The notes under the pieces were generated by a model. It was not told the origin of the DNA. It ran no database searches and saw only the letters and a list, made by a program, of their open reading frames with translations. 64,000 nt of DNA. Source: Clostridium cibarium (GTDB lineage: Bacteria > Bacillota > Clostridia > Clostridiales > Clostridiaceae). The stretch covers positions 1 through 64,000 of the forward strand of contig NZ_JACSRA010000021.1 in the NCBI RefSeq assembly GCF_014836335.1, read 5' to 3'. This document shows, piece after piece, positions 44,229 through 55,558 of this stretch (position 1 is the stretch's first letter; each line of letters begins with the position of its first letter). Position numbers and translations under genes: made by a program.

Positions 44229-46424
44229 CTAATGTCTATCAACTTCTGCCATAGCACAAACAAATGGTGAGTTCCAATATATGTCTACCTCATTAGTAGA
44301 ATAACTTTCTTGATTATCAATATAACATTTAGCTGGAGGTAGTCCTTCTAAACTAGCTAATGCTACTGAATCTTCTAAAGCACTATCTGGTCCACCTGCA
44401 ATCATACCTGGCAATGCCTTTTCTTGTGCTATAGATGGTCTATGATGTGGATGCTTCATAGAATCTGTACCATACCCTGAAACAAAAGACTTACCTAATG
44501 AATTTTTACCAAAGCAATAGTTAATATGTTCTTTTGCATAATCTAAATACTCTTCATTAGGTATAATCTTATAAGCCTTTGCAAGGAATATAGCATTATT
44601 ATTCACATTCATATTGCTACCCCAACAATATCCTGTTGTTCCACTTGGAATGTTGTATCCATCATTTTTATCTAAAAGCACAATACGCTCAGCCTCTTTT
44701 ATAATGTAATTTTTAATATTTCTAGCTACATTTTGATCAGCACCTTTAGCTGATATATATGCCATATTACCGAAGTCACCAACATTTTGCCAGCCCAATC
44801 CTGAACTAATCTTTTGATTTTCTAATGCTTTAAATGCAGCATCATATTTACTGTCACCTGTTGCTTTGAAAAGCTGAGCTGCTGCCCAATATCTTTCATC
44901 ACTATCATCTTTGTCCTCGTATGCTCCAGTAACAATACCTGTTGGATTTGAAACAGGAGTATTTGGTTTATCTTTTAAATATGTCCAAGCTTTTTCTCCT
45001 GCTGCTAAACATTTTTTAGCTAGAGATGGGTCTATATCCTTAAAGTTTTCATATCCCATTGCCATAACTGCTGCGAAATCTCCTGTTGCTGTTGTTGATA
45101 TAGGACATACAATAAGTTCATCTTTTTCATCCTGTGGCATTACATGACCTGGGAACCCCGCACATGTTACTTTATGATAAACACCACCACTTGTTTGATC
45201 CTGCATTTTTAATAGCCACTGTAATTGATATTTTATTTCATCTAAAACATCTGGAATTCCATTTCCGCTTTCTGGAATATTAAAATCATCTCCAAAAGCA
45301 GCTTTATTATCATTGTAAGCTGTTAAAAGATCTGCTGCTGCTACTGAAGTAGCAACTACATAACGTCCATAATCACCTGCATCATGCCATCCACCAGATA
45401 CATCTATTTTTTGATTTGTTCCATATATTCTGGCTAAATCTGTGTGGCAAGCTGGATGTGCCCATTTACCACCTAATTTTTCTGGTATCTCTTGTCCACA
45501 TCTTTGCATATAGAAAAATCTTACTGCATCTTTAAATACATTCTTATAAACATCTTGTCCTATAGTAAACTTATAAGAACTACCTAGTCCATCAGTCTCA
45601 ATAGTATAAGTACCTGGTGTTTTTACAGATGAAAAATCTCCAAATCTGTCTGTCTCACCTGCTGCCTTATTATTCATTGAACCATTAATATCTCCCTCAT
45701 AAACTACCTCTTTTGTGCTAGTTGAAACAACTCTAAATTTACGATCTGCACTAGCTGCTCTAAAAACAACTTTTTTCTTCTCTTCTGGCTTATACCCTAC
45801 TTGATTTAAGACAATTTTTTGTTCTACTTTTGGAGCATCGTCTTCATCGTAAACTACTCCAGTATCATCAAGAAGAACTAATTTAACATTATCAATTTTA
45901 ATAGAATGTTTTGGAAGATTCCCTCCACCTATATTTCCAAGATTAAATGCAAGTCTTGGAGACTTATCATTGTCCTCTGTCATAGTAAAATCTTGTGATA
46001 CCTTTTGGACTTTACCAGTTGTATTAATTTTCCCATAAGTATAAGAACGATAATCCCCTCTATTACGTTGAATTGTATATTCTACTTTTCTATCAGTTGT
46101 TGAACTTATGTCAAATTCCAAATGATATTTTCCGTTTTTATACATTTTAAAGCCATCATAATAAACTTGCATACCATATGATACATTTCCGCAGTTCTCT
46201 ACCTCTGCGTTAAGAGCACCATCTTTTTGCGAAACTTTACCACTACCTCCATCTGTTGTGAAATTCCCCCACCCCTTAAGGCTTGTATCAAAAGTTCCAT
46301 TTTGAATTAAATTAACATTAACCTGAGCAGCCTTTGCTACTGTTTGAAAACTACTATTACCAACAAGCATACTTATAGATAATGCTATACCCGCTAATAA
46401 TGACATTATCTTTTTTGTTTTCAT
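44229..46424 (-). CDS. Secreted GH9 glucanase with CBM4/9 and Ig-like module
   Basis: 731 residues. Signal peptide to about 33, a CBM4_9 module (about 36-185, 'NLIQNGTFDTSLKGWGNFTT'), an Ig-like N-domain (about 205-290, 'IVLNQVGYKPEEKKKVVFRA'), then the GH9 toroid. Catalytic motifs are 'VSGGWHDAGDYGRYVV' with the two Asp residues and 'TNEVDIYWNSPF' with the acid Glu, plus 'HPHHRPS' near the active site. This is the theme E (CbhA/CelK-like) arrangement and probably acts on beta-1,4-glucan. No dockerin is present. It is separated from the GH62 gene by 112 bp with a hairpin. Confidence 0.9.
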   Translation of the reverse strand: MKTKKIMSLLAGIALSISMLVGNSSFQTVAKAAQVNVNLIQNGTFDTSLKGWGNFTTDGGSGKVSQKDGALNAEVENCGNVSYGMQVYYDGFKMYKNGKYHLEFDISSTTDRKVEYTIQRNRGDYRSYTYGKINTTGKVQKVSQDFTMTEDNDKSPRLAFNLGNIGGGNLPKHSIKIDNVKLVLLDDTGVVYDEDDAPKVEQKIVLNQVGYKPEEKKKVVFRAASADRKFRVVSTSTKEVVYEGDINGSMNNKAAGETDRFGDFSSVKTPGTYTIETDGLGSSYKFTIGQDVYKNVFKDAVRFFYMQRCGQEIPEKLGGKWAHPACHTDLARIYGTNQKIDVSGGWHDAGDYGRYVVATSVAAADLLTAYNDNKAAFGDDFNIPESGNGIPDVLDEIKYQLQWLLKMQDQTSGGVYHKVTCAGFPGHVMPQDEKDELIVCPISTTATGDFAAVMAMGYENFKDIDPSLAKKCLAAGEKAWTYLKDKPNTPVSNPTGIVTGAYEDKDDSDERYWAAAQLFKATGDSKYDAAFKALENQKISSGLGWQNVGDFGNMAYISAKGADQNVARNIKNYIIKEAERIVLLDKNDGYNIPSGTTGYCWGSNMNVNNNAIFLAKAYKIIPNEEYLDYAKEHINYCFGKNSLGKSFVSGYGTDSMKHPHHRPSIAQEKALPGMIAGGPDSALEDSVALASLEGLPPAKCYIDNQESYSTNEVDIYWNSPFVCAMAEVDRH

Positions 46425-46450
46425 TATTTACTCCCCCTATTTTTTATACA

Positions 46451-46486
46451 TTCTGTTAGGCTTTTTTTCATAAAAACCTAACAGAA
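46451..46486. repeat. 10-bp hairpin between GH62 and GH9 genes
   Basis: Arms 46451-46460 and 46477-46486. On the minus strand no T run follows, so it looks like a transcript-stabilising or processing hairpin more than a terminator. Confidence 0.45.
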
Positions 46487-46536
46487 TCATTTTATTCAGA
46501 ATACAAAATCATATATGAAATTATAAATAATTTTGA

Positions 46537-47532
46537 TTATTTATAATTTTTTATAATCCCAAGATCCCATTTAATTTTTTCATAAGGAACATAAGCATTG
46601 TCTGTAGAACCTTGAATTAAGAAATCAACTCTATTAATATCATTAATTTCTAGTTTTTGATTTATGCCTGAACGAAGTAGTTCACCATGAGAAACACGAT
46701 TTGTCCATCTATCTGCAGTGTAAGATAAATTATGGGATGATGCCCACTTTTCACTAACCTTTGTCCATGGACCATTTAAACTATTTGCTTGATGTAGTTC
46801 GTAATATCTATTATCCTTCATATCTTCAACTATCATATAATACTTGTTATCAGATTTAGATTTATAAACACAAGCCCCTTCAAAAGTATCTCTTACTGCA
46901 ACTGTAGCTGGTCCCCAACCATTTGGAAAGTTTGCAAGAGATGTCTTACGACAGTAAATATTATGTGAACCATCTGATGGTGTATTGAAAAGATATGCAT
47001 ATTGATCATCACAAATAACCCAATAATCCCAGCCCATGTTTCCACTAGCTCCTAGAGACTTTGGTCCACTCCATGAATTTGGATCATCTATATTTGTAGT
47101 TGTTGCATAACAAGCTCCTAAACTACCTTGGTAAATAAGATACCACATATGTTTAGACTCCATATAAAATACTTGTGGTGCTCCATAGCTTCCGTTACGT
47201 CCCCATGATCCATTTAAGTCTAACTTTTTATGCTGAGCAGTTCTTAAACCATTAATCGTTGATGCTGAAGCAGTTCCCATCTGGAATGTACCATTTTGAG
47301 CATAACCAGTATAAAATAAATGATATTTACCATTAGCATAAACAATAGATGGATCCTTAACAGAAATATCATCCCACGCATTTGTTGGCCCATTATAAAA
47401 ACATCTTGACCCTACATACCAAGTAGGATTTGGATTTGCTGCTGCATTGGCAGTTATACCCTCCCCTACAGTCATTGCTCCTAAAAACATTGCTAATCCA
47501 ATTCCAAACATACCTATTTTTCTTTTTATCAT
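46537..47532 (-). CDS. Secreted GH62 alpha-L-arabinofuranosidase
   Basis: 331 residues with a signal peptide of about 30. A single five-bladed propeller of the GH62 family: 'WDDISVKDPSIVYANGKYHL' (catalytic base Asp), 'GWDYWVICDDQYAYLFNTPS' (second Asp) and 'DTFEGACVYKSKSDNKYYMI' (acid Glu), ending 'NRVSHGELLRSG' as in known members. It removes arabinose side chains from arabinoxylan. No binding module, unlike many relatives. It follows the small GH10 gene by 39 nt in the same transcript. Confidence 0.85.
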   Translation of the reverse strand: MIKRKIGMFGIGLAMFLGAMTVGEGITANAAANPNPTWYVGSRCFYNGPTNAWDDISVKDPSIVYANGKYHLFYTGYAQNGTFQMGTASASTINGLRTAQHKKLDLNGSWGRNGSYGAPQVFYMESKHMWYLIYQGSLGACYATTTNIDDPNSWSGPKSLGASGNMGWDYWVICDDQYAYLFNTPSDGSHNIYCRKTSLANFPNGWGPATVAVRDTFEGACVYKSKSDNKYYMIVEDMKDNRYYELHQANSLNGPWTKVSEKWASSHNLSYTADRWTNRVSHGELLRSGINQKLEINDINRVDFLIQGSTDNAYVPYEKIKWDLGIIKNYK

Positions 47533-47571
47533 TTTATTTCTCCCCTTTACTAAATCTTTAGATTATATTAA

Positions 47572-48528
47572 TTAATGACTTGCTAAATATGATCTTAACC
47601 ATTGAAGAGCTGGACGTTCTCTACCATTTGAATTAACCAAATGAGTATTAGCTTTCCATGTTTGCCCTTGAATATATCCCCATAGTGTTACACCTTTAAC
47701 ATTAGGGTTTTCCCATAATACAGGGAATTTTTCTTTATATCTTGCTAATTGTGTAGCATCATCACCAGTTATATCAAGTTCTGATACATATATTGGTAAT
47801 CCTGTTGCTGATAATTTATTTAAAACTGTTCTCATTGTACCTACAGAAACTGTATCCATATTAAATTGATGACATTGAATACCTATTCCATCTATAAGGC
47901 CTCTGTTCTTAAGTATATTTATAATCTTTACATACCTATCTGCTTCACTAGGGTTACCTATTATACCATATTCGTTAATTAGTAATTTTGAATTTGGGAA
48001 AGCTTTTCTAGCTTGCTGGAATGACCAAACAACCCAATCCCATCCTGTAGAACCATCTCCACCTATTGCATTCTTAAAATCTATTGGAGTATGCAAAGGT
48101 TCATTTACAACATCAACAAAATCTGAACCTGAGTATCTTCTACCTGCAGCTTGAATCCATTCTGTTATCTCTGCTCTTTGATCTGCTTGTGAAATCCTTG
48201 TTATCCATTTTGGTGCTTGAGATCCCCAAACTAATGTATGAAATTTGAATTTAAAGCCTTTGCTCTTTGCATAATTATAATCAGTATCTGCACCTCCCCA
48301 ATTCATTCTATCTCTGCTTGACTCAACAGCTTCCCATTTAGTAGCATTTTCTGGTGTTACTTGGTTCCAATAGTTAGAAAAATTAGATGGAACACCATTT
48401 CCAATTATATTACCTATAAATTTGTTTCTAGACATTGCTGCACTAGCATTTATAGGAGCAGCCACTGAAAATAAAAGGCCTAATGTAACTACCCCCATAC
48501 AGATTTTAATAACTTTTGATTTTAACAT
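47572..48528 (-). CDS. Secreted GH10 xylanase, single domain
   Basis: 318 residues from the ATG at 48528 (AAGGAG 8 nt upstream). Signal peptide to about residue 31. The GH10 barrel has acid/base E143 in 'DVVNEPLH' and nucleophile E250 in 'IYVSELDI'; 'NQVTPENATKWEAVE', 'HTLVWGSQAPKW' and 'GVTLWGYIQGQTW' are further family signatures. It is a short endo-xylanase of the small subfamily, without a binding module. 39 nt upstream of GH62 and about 60 nt after the GH43 gene. Confidence 0.9.
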   Translation of the reverse strand: MLKSKVIKICMGVVTLGLLFSVAAPINASAAMSRNKFIGNIIGNGVPSNFSNYWNQVTPENATKWEAVESSRDRMNWGGADTDYNYAKSKGFKFKFHTLVWGSQAPKWITRISQADQRAEITEWIQAAGRRYSGSDFVDVVNEPLHTPIDFKNAIGGDGSTGWDWVVWSFQQARKAFPNSKLLINEYGIIGNPSEADRYVKIINILKNRGLIDGIGIQCHQFNMDTVSVGTMRTVLNKLSATGLPIYVSELDITGDDATQLARYKEKFPVLWENPNVKGVTLWGYIQGQTWKANTHLVNSNGRERPALQWLRSYLASH

Positions 48529-48591
48529 TACCATCACTCCTTAATTTTTATATATTTAATAAGATATAAACCACTCTATTTTTTAATTTTA

Positions 48592-50298
48592 TTAATTGGT
48601 TTTGCTAGTGTTTTCTTTAAAATTAAACAATGCATTTTCCATATTGTTAACTGCAAGGTTATTTTTAATATTTCCTCCACCTGTACCAGTTGCAGTTGAA
48701 CTAAACTTGAAATAATCAAAGTCAGCATAACCACTAGTATCATAACCCGTTGTATAATTAAATAGAGCAAACCTATATCCTACAAACCATAATTTATAGA
48801 AAAAGTCCATTTTAAGAGGACTACCTAATTGTGTCCAACTATTACCATTGTAGCTATAATAAAACTTAGCTATTTGAGTATTACAATCAGCGTCTACCTT
48901 TAGATACACCATATTATTAGTAAGATTAATAGAAGTTTCTGAGCCTGTAACATTGTATTGAACAAGCTTTTTAGTTCCATTATCATTTCTTACTCCTATA
49001 TATCCATACTTACTATGGAAAGCGGATAATCCAGCAATCTGTCCTGATTTAATATTAGTTGCATCCATCTTAACCCATCCTGAAGATGTTGGTCCTTGTA
49101 TTCTTTGTGTCAAAGTATTTCTTGCTTGAAGAAGATCAGTAGTTTTACTAGTCTTAAGCCTTAACCATCCAGGACGTTCAGAGCTAGTCCACTTTGAATT
49201 GTCAGGATTATGGTTCCATTGCCATTGAGAAAGTACATAACCTTGTGCATTAAAATCATCATTTGTATCAGGTGATTTTATTCCATTTCCTGCTACTGGT
49301 TTTTTATAAGTTGCTGGTACTTTGCCGTTTCCATTTACACCTATCATAGGCCAATTATTTACCCATGTAACAGGAGCAAGCTTTGGAATACGTCCAACTG
49401 CACCTTTATCCTCAAAAAGGATTGCCCAATTATAGCTACCATCCTCAACTATACAAACTTGGTGATTTCCACCATCATCTAAAATTACTTTTTGTTCATA
49501 AGGCCCTGTTAAACTCTTAGATCTCCATGCTTTCTCTATACGTTGGTAAGGTCCATTCTCTTTTACAGGGGTTGAAAGTATATAGTAATATCCGTTTTTC
49601 TTAAAAATTCTATTACCATCATGACTACTACCACCATCAAAAATCTTCTTATTTATCCCTCCAGCCTTGACAGATTTGCAATCCGAATTTAACTCTGTTA
49701 CATTACATCCACCATTTATAAGATATACTCTTCCATCAGTATCAAAGAAAAGATCTGCATCATGTGCATATCCTAAACCTTTAATTTCAGTAAAATCCCA
49801 TCCTCCAAAGCTCATTGGAGCACTCTTTGTACATACAAATGTCTTACCTAGGTCAAGGGAAGAAAATGTAGCATAAAACTTACCATCATGATACTTTAAA
49901 CTTGGTGCCCAGCTTCCATGACTATATACATTTTTCCCACCTACTAAGTTATATGCATCTGCATGTGCCTTATCAATACCACTCATTCCTACATCAATAC
50001 GATCATATGCATATGAACAAGTCTCCCAGTTTACAAGGTCTTCTGATTTTAAAACAGGAAGACCTGGTACATAGTTTATACTAGAACATAACATATAATA
50101 AGTTGTCCCTACTTTGATAACACTATTATCAGGATAATCTGCATACATGACAGGGTTTTGATATGTTCCATTTCCCAGATCAGAAGTATATGCCTTAGCT
50201 TTAAAAGTAGGTAATGTCAACAAAGTGCATATTATTATTGACATAAACATTACTTTATTAAAGGAAACTTTTCTTTTGTATAGTCTACTTTTTACCAT
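48592..50298 (-). CDS. Secreted GH43 enzyme with C-terminal GH43_C2-type beta-sandwich
   Basis: 568 residues. A signal peptide ends near 'FKAKAYTS'. The propeller runs to about residue 330, with 'PVMYADYPDNSVIKVGTTYY' (base Asp), 'GYAHDADLFFDTDGRVYLI' (second Asp) and 'HEGNRIFKKNG'-type segment reading 'SSHDGNRIFKKNG' here. The C-terminal 200 residues form a beta-sandwich ('WQWNHNPDNSKWTSSERPGW'), as in beta-xylosidases. After a Gly-rich linker ('TGTGGG') the protein ends in an orphan 28-residue tail, as if a further module had been lost. Where related GH43 enzymes have His-Glu before Gly, this one has His-Asp, which deserves a check. It follows CE4 by 30 nt. Confidence 0.8.
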   Translation of the reverse strand: MVKSRLYKRKVSFNKVMFMSIIICTLLTLPTFKAKAYTSDLGNGTYQNPVMYADYPDNSVIKVGTTYYMLCSSINYVPGLPVLKSEDLVNWETCSYAYDRIDVGMSGIDKAHADAYNLVGGKNVYSHGSWAPSLKYHDGKFYATFSSLDLGKTFVCTKSAPMSFGGWDFTEIKGLGYAHDADLFFDTDGRVYLINGGCNVTELNSDCKSVKAGGINKKIFDGGSSHDGNRIFKKNGYYYILSTPVKENGPYQRIEKAWRSKSLTGPYEQKVILDDGGNHQVCIVEDGSYNWAILFEDKGAVGRIPKLAPVTWVNNWPMIGVNGNGKVPATYKKPVAGNGIKSPDTNDDFNAQGYVLSQWQWNHNPDNSKWTSSERPGWLRLKTSKTTDLLQARNTLTQRIQGPTSSGWVKMDATNIKSGQIAGLSAFHSKYGYIGVRNDNGTKKLVQYNVTGSETSINLTNNMVYLKVDADCNTQIAKFYYSYNGNSWTQLGSPLKMDFFYKLWFVGYRFALFNYTTGYDTSGYADFDYFKFSSTATGTGGGNIKNNLAVNNMENALFNFKENTSKTN

Positions 50299-50328
50299 AC
50301 TAAAACCTCCTTAGAATTTTCCAACCAA

Positions 50329-51099
50329 TTAATATCCAGTTTTTATCTTCCTTATAAATGTTGTAATATTATCGGTATTCACAATACCTATTCTTGGCAT
50401 ATTCATCAAATCACTAGAATCTGTAGCAAGTCCTCCACCTACTTTAAAGGCCATTTTTACCTTTAAATTTTTTAGAACATTAACAAAATTAGGACTTGAC
50501 TCACCAAATGGATATGCAAAGTAACCTACTGGTTTGTTTGTCATACTTTGAAGTTTATTAGTTGCACCAGCTACTCTTCTTGTTAATTCTGTAGTACCTA
50601 AATTTGCAATATGTCCATGTGTTGTAGAGTGATTTTCAAGTTCTACTTTGTTTTTAGCAACTGTTTTTAATTGTTCTTCAGTCATTATTCTAATCATATC
50701 TGATGGACTTCCCCAAGATGTGCCAATCTGATCTGTAACAACAAATTCTGTAGAGTTGAACCCATATTGTTTTAATATAGGATACGCATTATAATAGAAA
50801 TCTGATGTTGCTCCATCAAATGTCAAGAGAATTGGTTTTGCTGGCATAGGAGCTTTTTTAGTTATAATATTGTAAAATTGATCATTGGTAAGTGTAGTAT
50901 ATCCATTGCTTTTTAAATAGTTCATTTCCTGTTTAAATTCATTTAGGCTTATTTGCCATGTATCATTTTTATTAGCATTTACCTCGATTCTATGATACAT
51001 AAGTACTGGAATTTTTACTGGTGTTGCAGCATTTGCTTGTAATCCAAACGATAATATGAGAACTAAACTACTCATAATTGAAATAATAAACTTTTTCAT
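50329..51099 (-). CDS. CE4 polysaccharide deacetylase with altered metal site
   Basis: 256 residues with a signal peptide to about 24. The NodB-type domain is recognisable ('IPVLMYHRIEV', 'YTTLTNDQFYNII', 'VELENHSTTHGHIANL', 'GYFAYPFGES'). In motif 1 the normal T-F-D-D-G reads T-F-D-G-A: the first Asp (catalytic base) is kept, the second Asp, a metal ligand, is replaced by Gly. The two His of motif 2 (H-S-T-T-H) are present. The paralogue at 55635-56369 keeps both Asp residues. It may be inactive, or act with another metal ligand, or bind sugar only. Located between CE1 (57 nt) and GH43 (30 nt). Confidence 0.8.
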   Translation of the reverse strand: MKKFIISIMSSLVLILSFGLQANAATPVKIPVLMYHRIEVNANKNDTWQISLNEFKQEMNYLKSNGYTTLTNDQFYNIITKKAPMPAKPILLTFDGATSDFYYNAYPILKQYGFNSTEFVVTDQIGTSWGSPSDMIRIMTEEQLKTVAKNKVELENHSTTHGHIANLGTTELTRRVAGATNKLQSMTNKPVGYFAYPFGESSPNFVNVLKNLKVKMAFKVGGGLATDSSDLMNMPRIGIVNTDNITTFIRKIKTGY

Positions 51100-51156
51100 T
51101 AATATCCTCCCCTAACATAAGATAAATTCTTTTATTTAAATAAATAATTACCTATT

Positions 51157-52515
<1,359 letters not shown>

Positions 52516-52590
52516 TTACTATTTTTTATTTTGTATTCTAAACTGTAACATGAGTTTGAATTAACATCTTAACCAAACTCCATATAATCA

Positions 52591-52735
52591 CTAATATTTA
52601 ATTTTTTTCCATGCAGAGGCAGTTTGTGCCCCTATTAAATCATTAAATTTAAATTGTTCTACAAACGCTGAACGCGTGAAACCACGCCTTCAGCTGCATG
52701 TATCATGTAATACATTACATTTTGTTTGCAGAACC
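52591..52735 (-). pseudogene. GH43 gene fragment (recombination scar)
   Basis: After the CBM of the next gene, about 145 bp resemble two separated segments of the same GH43 gene: one like the 'KRNGMYYMVYAA' segment at about 53400-53460 and one like the 'GFTRSVCVEEFKYN' segment at about 53190-53240, fused with an internal deletion and frameshifts. The stop codon of the functional gene (52715) lies within this scar. It looks like the remains of a tandem GH43 copy that was mostly deleted. Confidence 0.65.
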
Positions 52736-54091
52736 ATTACTATTAAATTGCCACCAGTTAACATTTAATAAATATCCATTTCCGCCAGTAAATTTTAGAT
52801 ATAAGTCATGTACTCCTTTTGCACCATTTACATTACAAGATTTAGTAACCCAAGATTGCCAACCGCCAGTACCTTGAACACTACATGTTCCAACTAAAGT
52901 ACCTGTTACACTGTCAAGGCGAAGTTCAATATTACCACCGCTGCTTGCTGAAGCTACTCTTGCATTAAAAGAAGTTGCACCTGACCCAAAATTGACACCT
53001 TTAACCTTTATCCAATCACCATTTTCAACATAACTTACATCTTGTCCACCTTCACTACATTTTTCTATTTCAATACCTGATTCCATACAAATTGTTTCAG
53101 CCTCATTTTTTACATATGGATTTAAATTACTGATAGCAGATACACCTGTTGTTGTCATATTTATTGTTGGGAATGTACCATCAGCATTATACTTAAATTC
53201 CTCTACGCATACTGAACGTGTGAAACCACTACCTCCAGGCAAAGCACCATTATGATAGAAAAAGTAGGACTTGCCTTTATAATCAATTACTCCTGGATGA
53301 TTTGTAAAACTTCTGCCTTGAGTAGACATGATTTTCCCTCTATATTGCCATGGACCAGTAGGACTTGTACTTGTGGAATAACAAATATATTCAGGTATGC
53401 CTCCAGCTGCATATACCATGTAATACATTCCATTTCGTTTGTAGAACCATGGACCTTCTTCATACAAAGTTTGCCTTTGAGCATTTCCAGTACGTACTCC
53501 AAAACCTGCTGTAGTTAAAGGTACCTTTACAATGCTTCCTGAATAGGAAATCATATCTTGATTTAACTTAACATAGAACAGATTAGGATTTCCCCAATAT
53601 AGATATGCTTGTCCATTATCATCAATAAATACTGTTGGATCAATATCACCAGTACCAGTAGAAGCTAATGGATGTCCAAGAGCATCTTTAAAAGGTCCAG
53701 TAGGACTATCTGAAACAGCAACACCTATTGCCATTCCTCCATTTTTTTGATTTACAGGTACATAGTAATAGAACTTACCATTTCTAGGAATACACTGTCC
53801 AGCCCATGCATCACCTTTAGCCCAACTAAATGTAGAATAAGAAAGTGGTGATCCACAATCCACCCAGTTTACCATATCAGTTGTAGAATAGCATCTCCAA
53901 TCTTTCATTGTATAGTTTGTTGAGCCATCCTCATCATGCCCTGTATAAACATAGCAAGTACCGTTATACACCATAGGAGCAGGATCAGCAGTATAAATAG
54001 TTTGTACTATTGGATTCTCTGCATAACATGTTTCTGGAATCATTAGAGAAAAAGCAAATGAAATAGCTAACATATTGCGAATTTTCTTCAT
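52715..54091 (-). CDS. Secreted GH43 enzyme with CBM6
   Basis: 458 residues. Signal peptide to about 24, GH43 propeller to about 315 ('TADPAPMVYNGTCYVYTGHDE' with base Asp, 'TGDIDPTVFIDDNGQAYLYW' with second Asp, 'YEEGPWFYKRNGMYYMVYAA' with acid Glu), then a CBM6 (about 328-450, 'NEAETICMESGIEIEKC' to 'LNVNWWQFNSNG'). This arrangement is usual for arabinofuranosidases and xylosidases acting on arabinoxylan. The last few residues ('SANKM') come from the adjacent scar, so an original C-terminal module may have been lost. Confidence 0.85.
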   Translation of the reverse strand: MKKIRNMLAISFAFSLMIPETCYAENPIVQTIYTADPAPMVYNGTCYVYTGHDEDGSTNYTMKDWRCYSTTDMVNWVDCGSPLSYSTFSWAKGDAWAGQCIPRNGKFYYYVPVNQKNGGMAIGVAVSDSPTGPFKDALGHPLASTGTGDIDPTVFIDDNGQAYLYWGNPNLFYVKLNQDMISYSGSIVKVPLTTAGFGVRTGNAQRQTLYEEGPWFYKRNGMYYMVYAAGGIPEYICYSTSTSPTGPWQYRGKIMSTQGRSFTNHPGVIDYKGKSYFFYHNGALPGGSGFTRSVCVEEFKYNADGTFPTINMTTTGVSAISNLNPYVKNEAETICMESGIEIEKCSEGGQDVSYVENGDWIKVKGVNFGSGATSFNARVASASSGGNIELRLDSVTGTLVGTCSVQGTGGWQSWVTKSCNVNGAKGVHDLYLKFTGGNGYLLNVNWWQFNSNGSANKM

Positions 54092-54242
54092 AGTATCTCA
54101 CCTCACGTTCTGATTGGTTATTTAGTATTTTGTTTAGAAAAATTTTTAACTCCATCCAATATCTAAGATGTCATTTTCACCTATGAAAATACATAGACAT
54201 TATTAAATCCCTCATATATCACCCACTAAAATAGGCATTGTA

Positions 54243-55514
54243 TTAATTAAGATCTGCTACAAATGTTGTTACGCTTTGTGCTGGAAGAGATGCTGTAAAG
54301 TTTCCATTAGATGTATTTATGTTAGCGCCTTTAGCCAAATTTTGTGATCCTGTTGTTACATATGGTGTTACTTTAGAAACTGATCCATTTTGTATATTGA
54401 AACTTTGATTTACTTGAGATGTTCCTTTATTTATCGCAATAATAACCGCTTTTTTATTTCCTGTATATGCAGATACAAATACATTGTTTGCTGGACTCTT
54501 TGGTACATCAACCCTTACATATCCAGGACGAACAAATTTTGAAAAGTGAGCCATCATGTAACCACGCTTACTTATCTGTCCATTCTCTTTCATTGGCCCA
54601 TATTGTCTACGGATGTACCACCATGTATATGCTTGGAATTCCCCTTCAACCATGCAATCATTAATATGGTTTGCAACATCAATTGCTTCAGGCCAACGAT
54701 CTGCTGAATTAGCATCACTATTTGGAACGTATACTTCTGTCATCCATAAATCTTTTCCTGCTCCTTTTTGCTTAAAAAGAGAATATGGCATAAATCTAGT
54801 TGGAGTACCATAAGTGTGAGTACCAAAAATATCTATGTTAGCAAGAGCCTTTGGATCATTTAAAATAGGGTCATACATATTTTTCTGATACGAGTATGAC
54901 TCTGCTGACATCACCTTACAACCTTGAATTGTTCCAGCATAATCTCTTGTAAATGTATGCACTTCTTCTGGAGTCCACCAAGTCCAATCATTTCCATAAT
55001 CAGGCTCATTTTGAAGTGAAATAGCATATAGAGGTGCCCCATTATTCTTCATATATTGAACAAAATCATTAAGATGCTTAGCATACTCAGCATATTTATC
55101 ATGTCTAAGTCTTTTTGCCTTTCTATTACCGTTATGATTGAAAGTTTCAGTCATTGAAGCTGGTGGATTCCATGGCGTAGCAAAAACTATTCCTCCATGT
55201 GCAATGGCACTTTTTGCAGTTGCTAATTCCTTGTACCAATTATTTCTATTATCATCTACATATATTCTACAAATTGAAAATCCTAGCTGATTATCTCCAT
55301 TGCCAAAAGCTGTTTCTCTTTGAGCTGCTGTTAAATCTCCAGCCCAAGATACATGATTCATTCCTCCAAAACCACGAATTACTTGTTTTTTATTTGATAA
55401 ATTAACTGTAACGCCTGACGCTGCTTTAACTGCCGTAGCCCCATCAATAGCTAATAAACCTACAATAGACACGCTCAATAAAGATAGCATAATCTTTTTT
55501 ATTTTTCTATTCAT
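54243..55514 (-). CDS. Secreted GH30_8 glucuronoxylanase
   Basis: 423 residues from the ATG at 55514 (GGGGGAG 6 nt upstream). Signal peptide to about 32, then a (beta/alpha)8 barrel with the fused beta side domain. Acid/base E170 in 'SLQNEPDY' and nucleophile E260 in 'WMTEVYVP'. The 'WWYIRRQYGPM' motif carries the Arg that binds the glucuronic acid side chain in canonical GH30_8 enzymes, so cleavage should depend on MeGlcA. No binding module. A 6-6-6 palindrome (55559-55576) lies in its upstream region. Confidence 0.9.
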   Translation of the reverse strand: MNRKIKKIMLSLLSVSIVGLLAIDGATAVKAASGVTVNLSNKKQVIRGFGGMNHVSWAGDLTAAQRETAFGNGDNQLGFSICRIYVDDNRNNWYKELATAKSAIAHGGIVFATPWNPPASMTETFNHNGNRKAKRLRHDKYAEYAKHLNDFVQYMKNNGAPLYAISLQNEPDYGNDWTWWTPEEVHTFTRDYAGTIQGCKVMSAESYSYQKNMYDPILNDPKALANIDIFGTHTYGTPTRFMPYSLFKQKGAGKDLWMTEVYVPNSDANSADRWPEAIDVANHINDCMVEGEFQAYTWWYIRRQYGPMKENGQISKRGYMMAHFSKFVRPGYVRVDVPKSPANNVFVSAYTGNKKAVIIAINKGTSQVNQSFNIQNGSVSKVTPYVTTGSQNLAKGANINTSNGNFTASLPAQSVTTFVADLN

Positions 55515-55558
55515 TTTCATCTCCCCCAATTTTTATTAAGTTAATTCCATAATATTAT

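Noticed and set aside
48576-48770. Hydrophobic 64-codon frame overlapping the end of the GH43 gene
   Set aside because: Shifted frame within the Thr/Gly-rich end of the enzyme; its Val/Leu/Ile content is a by-product of that sequence.
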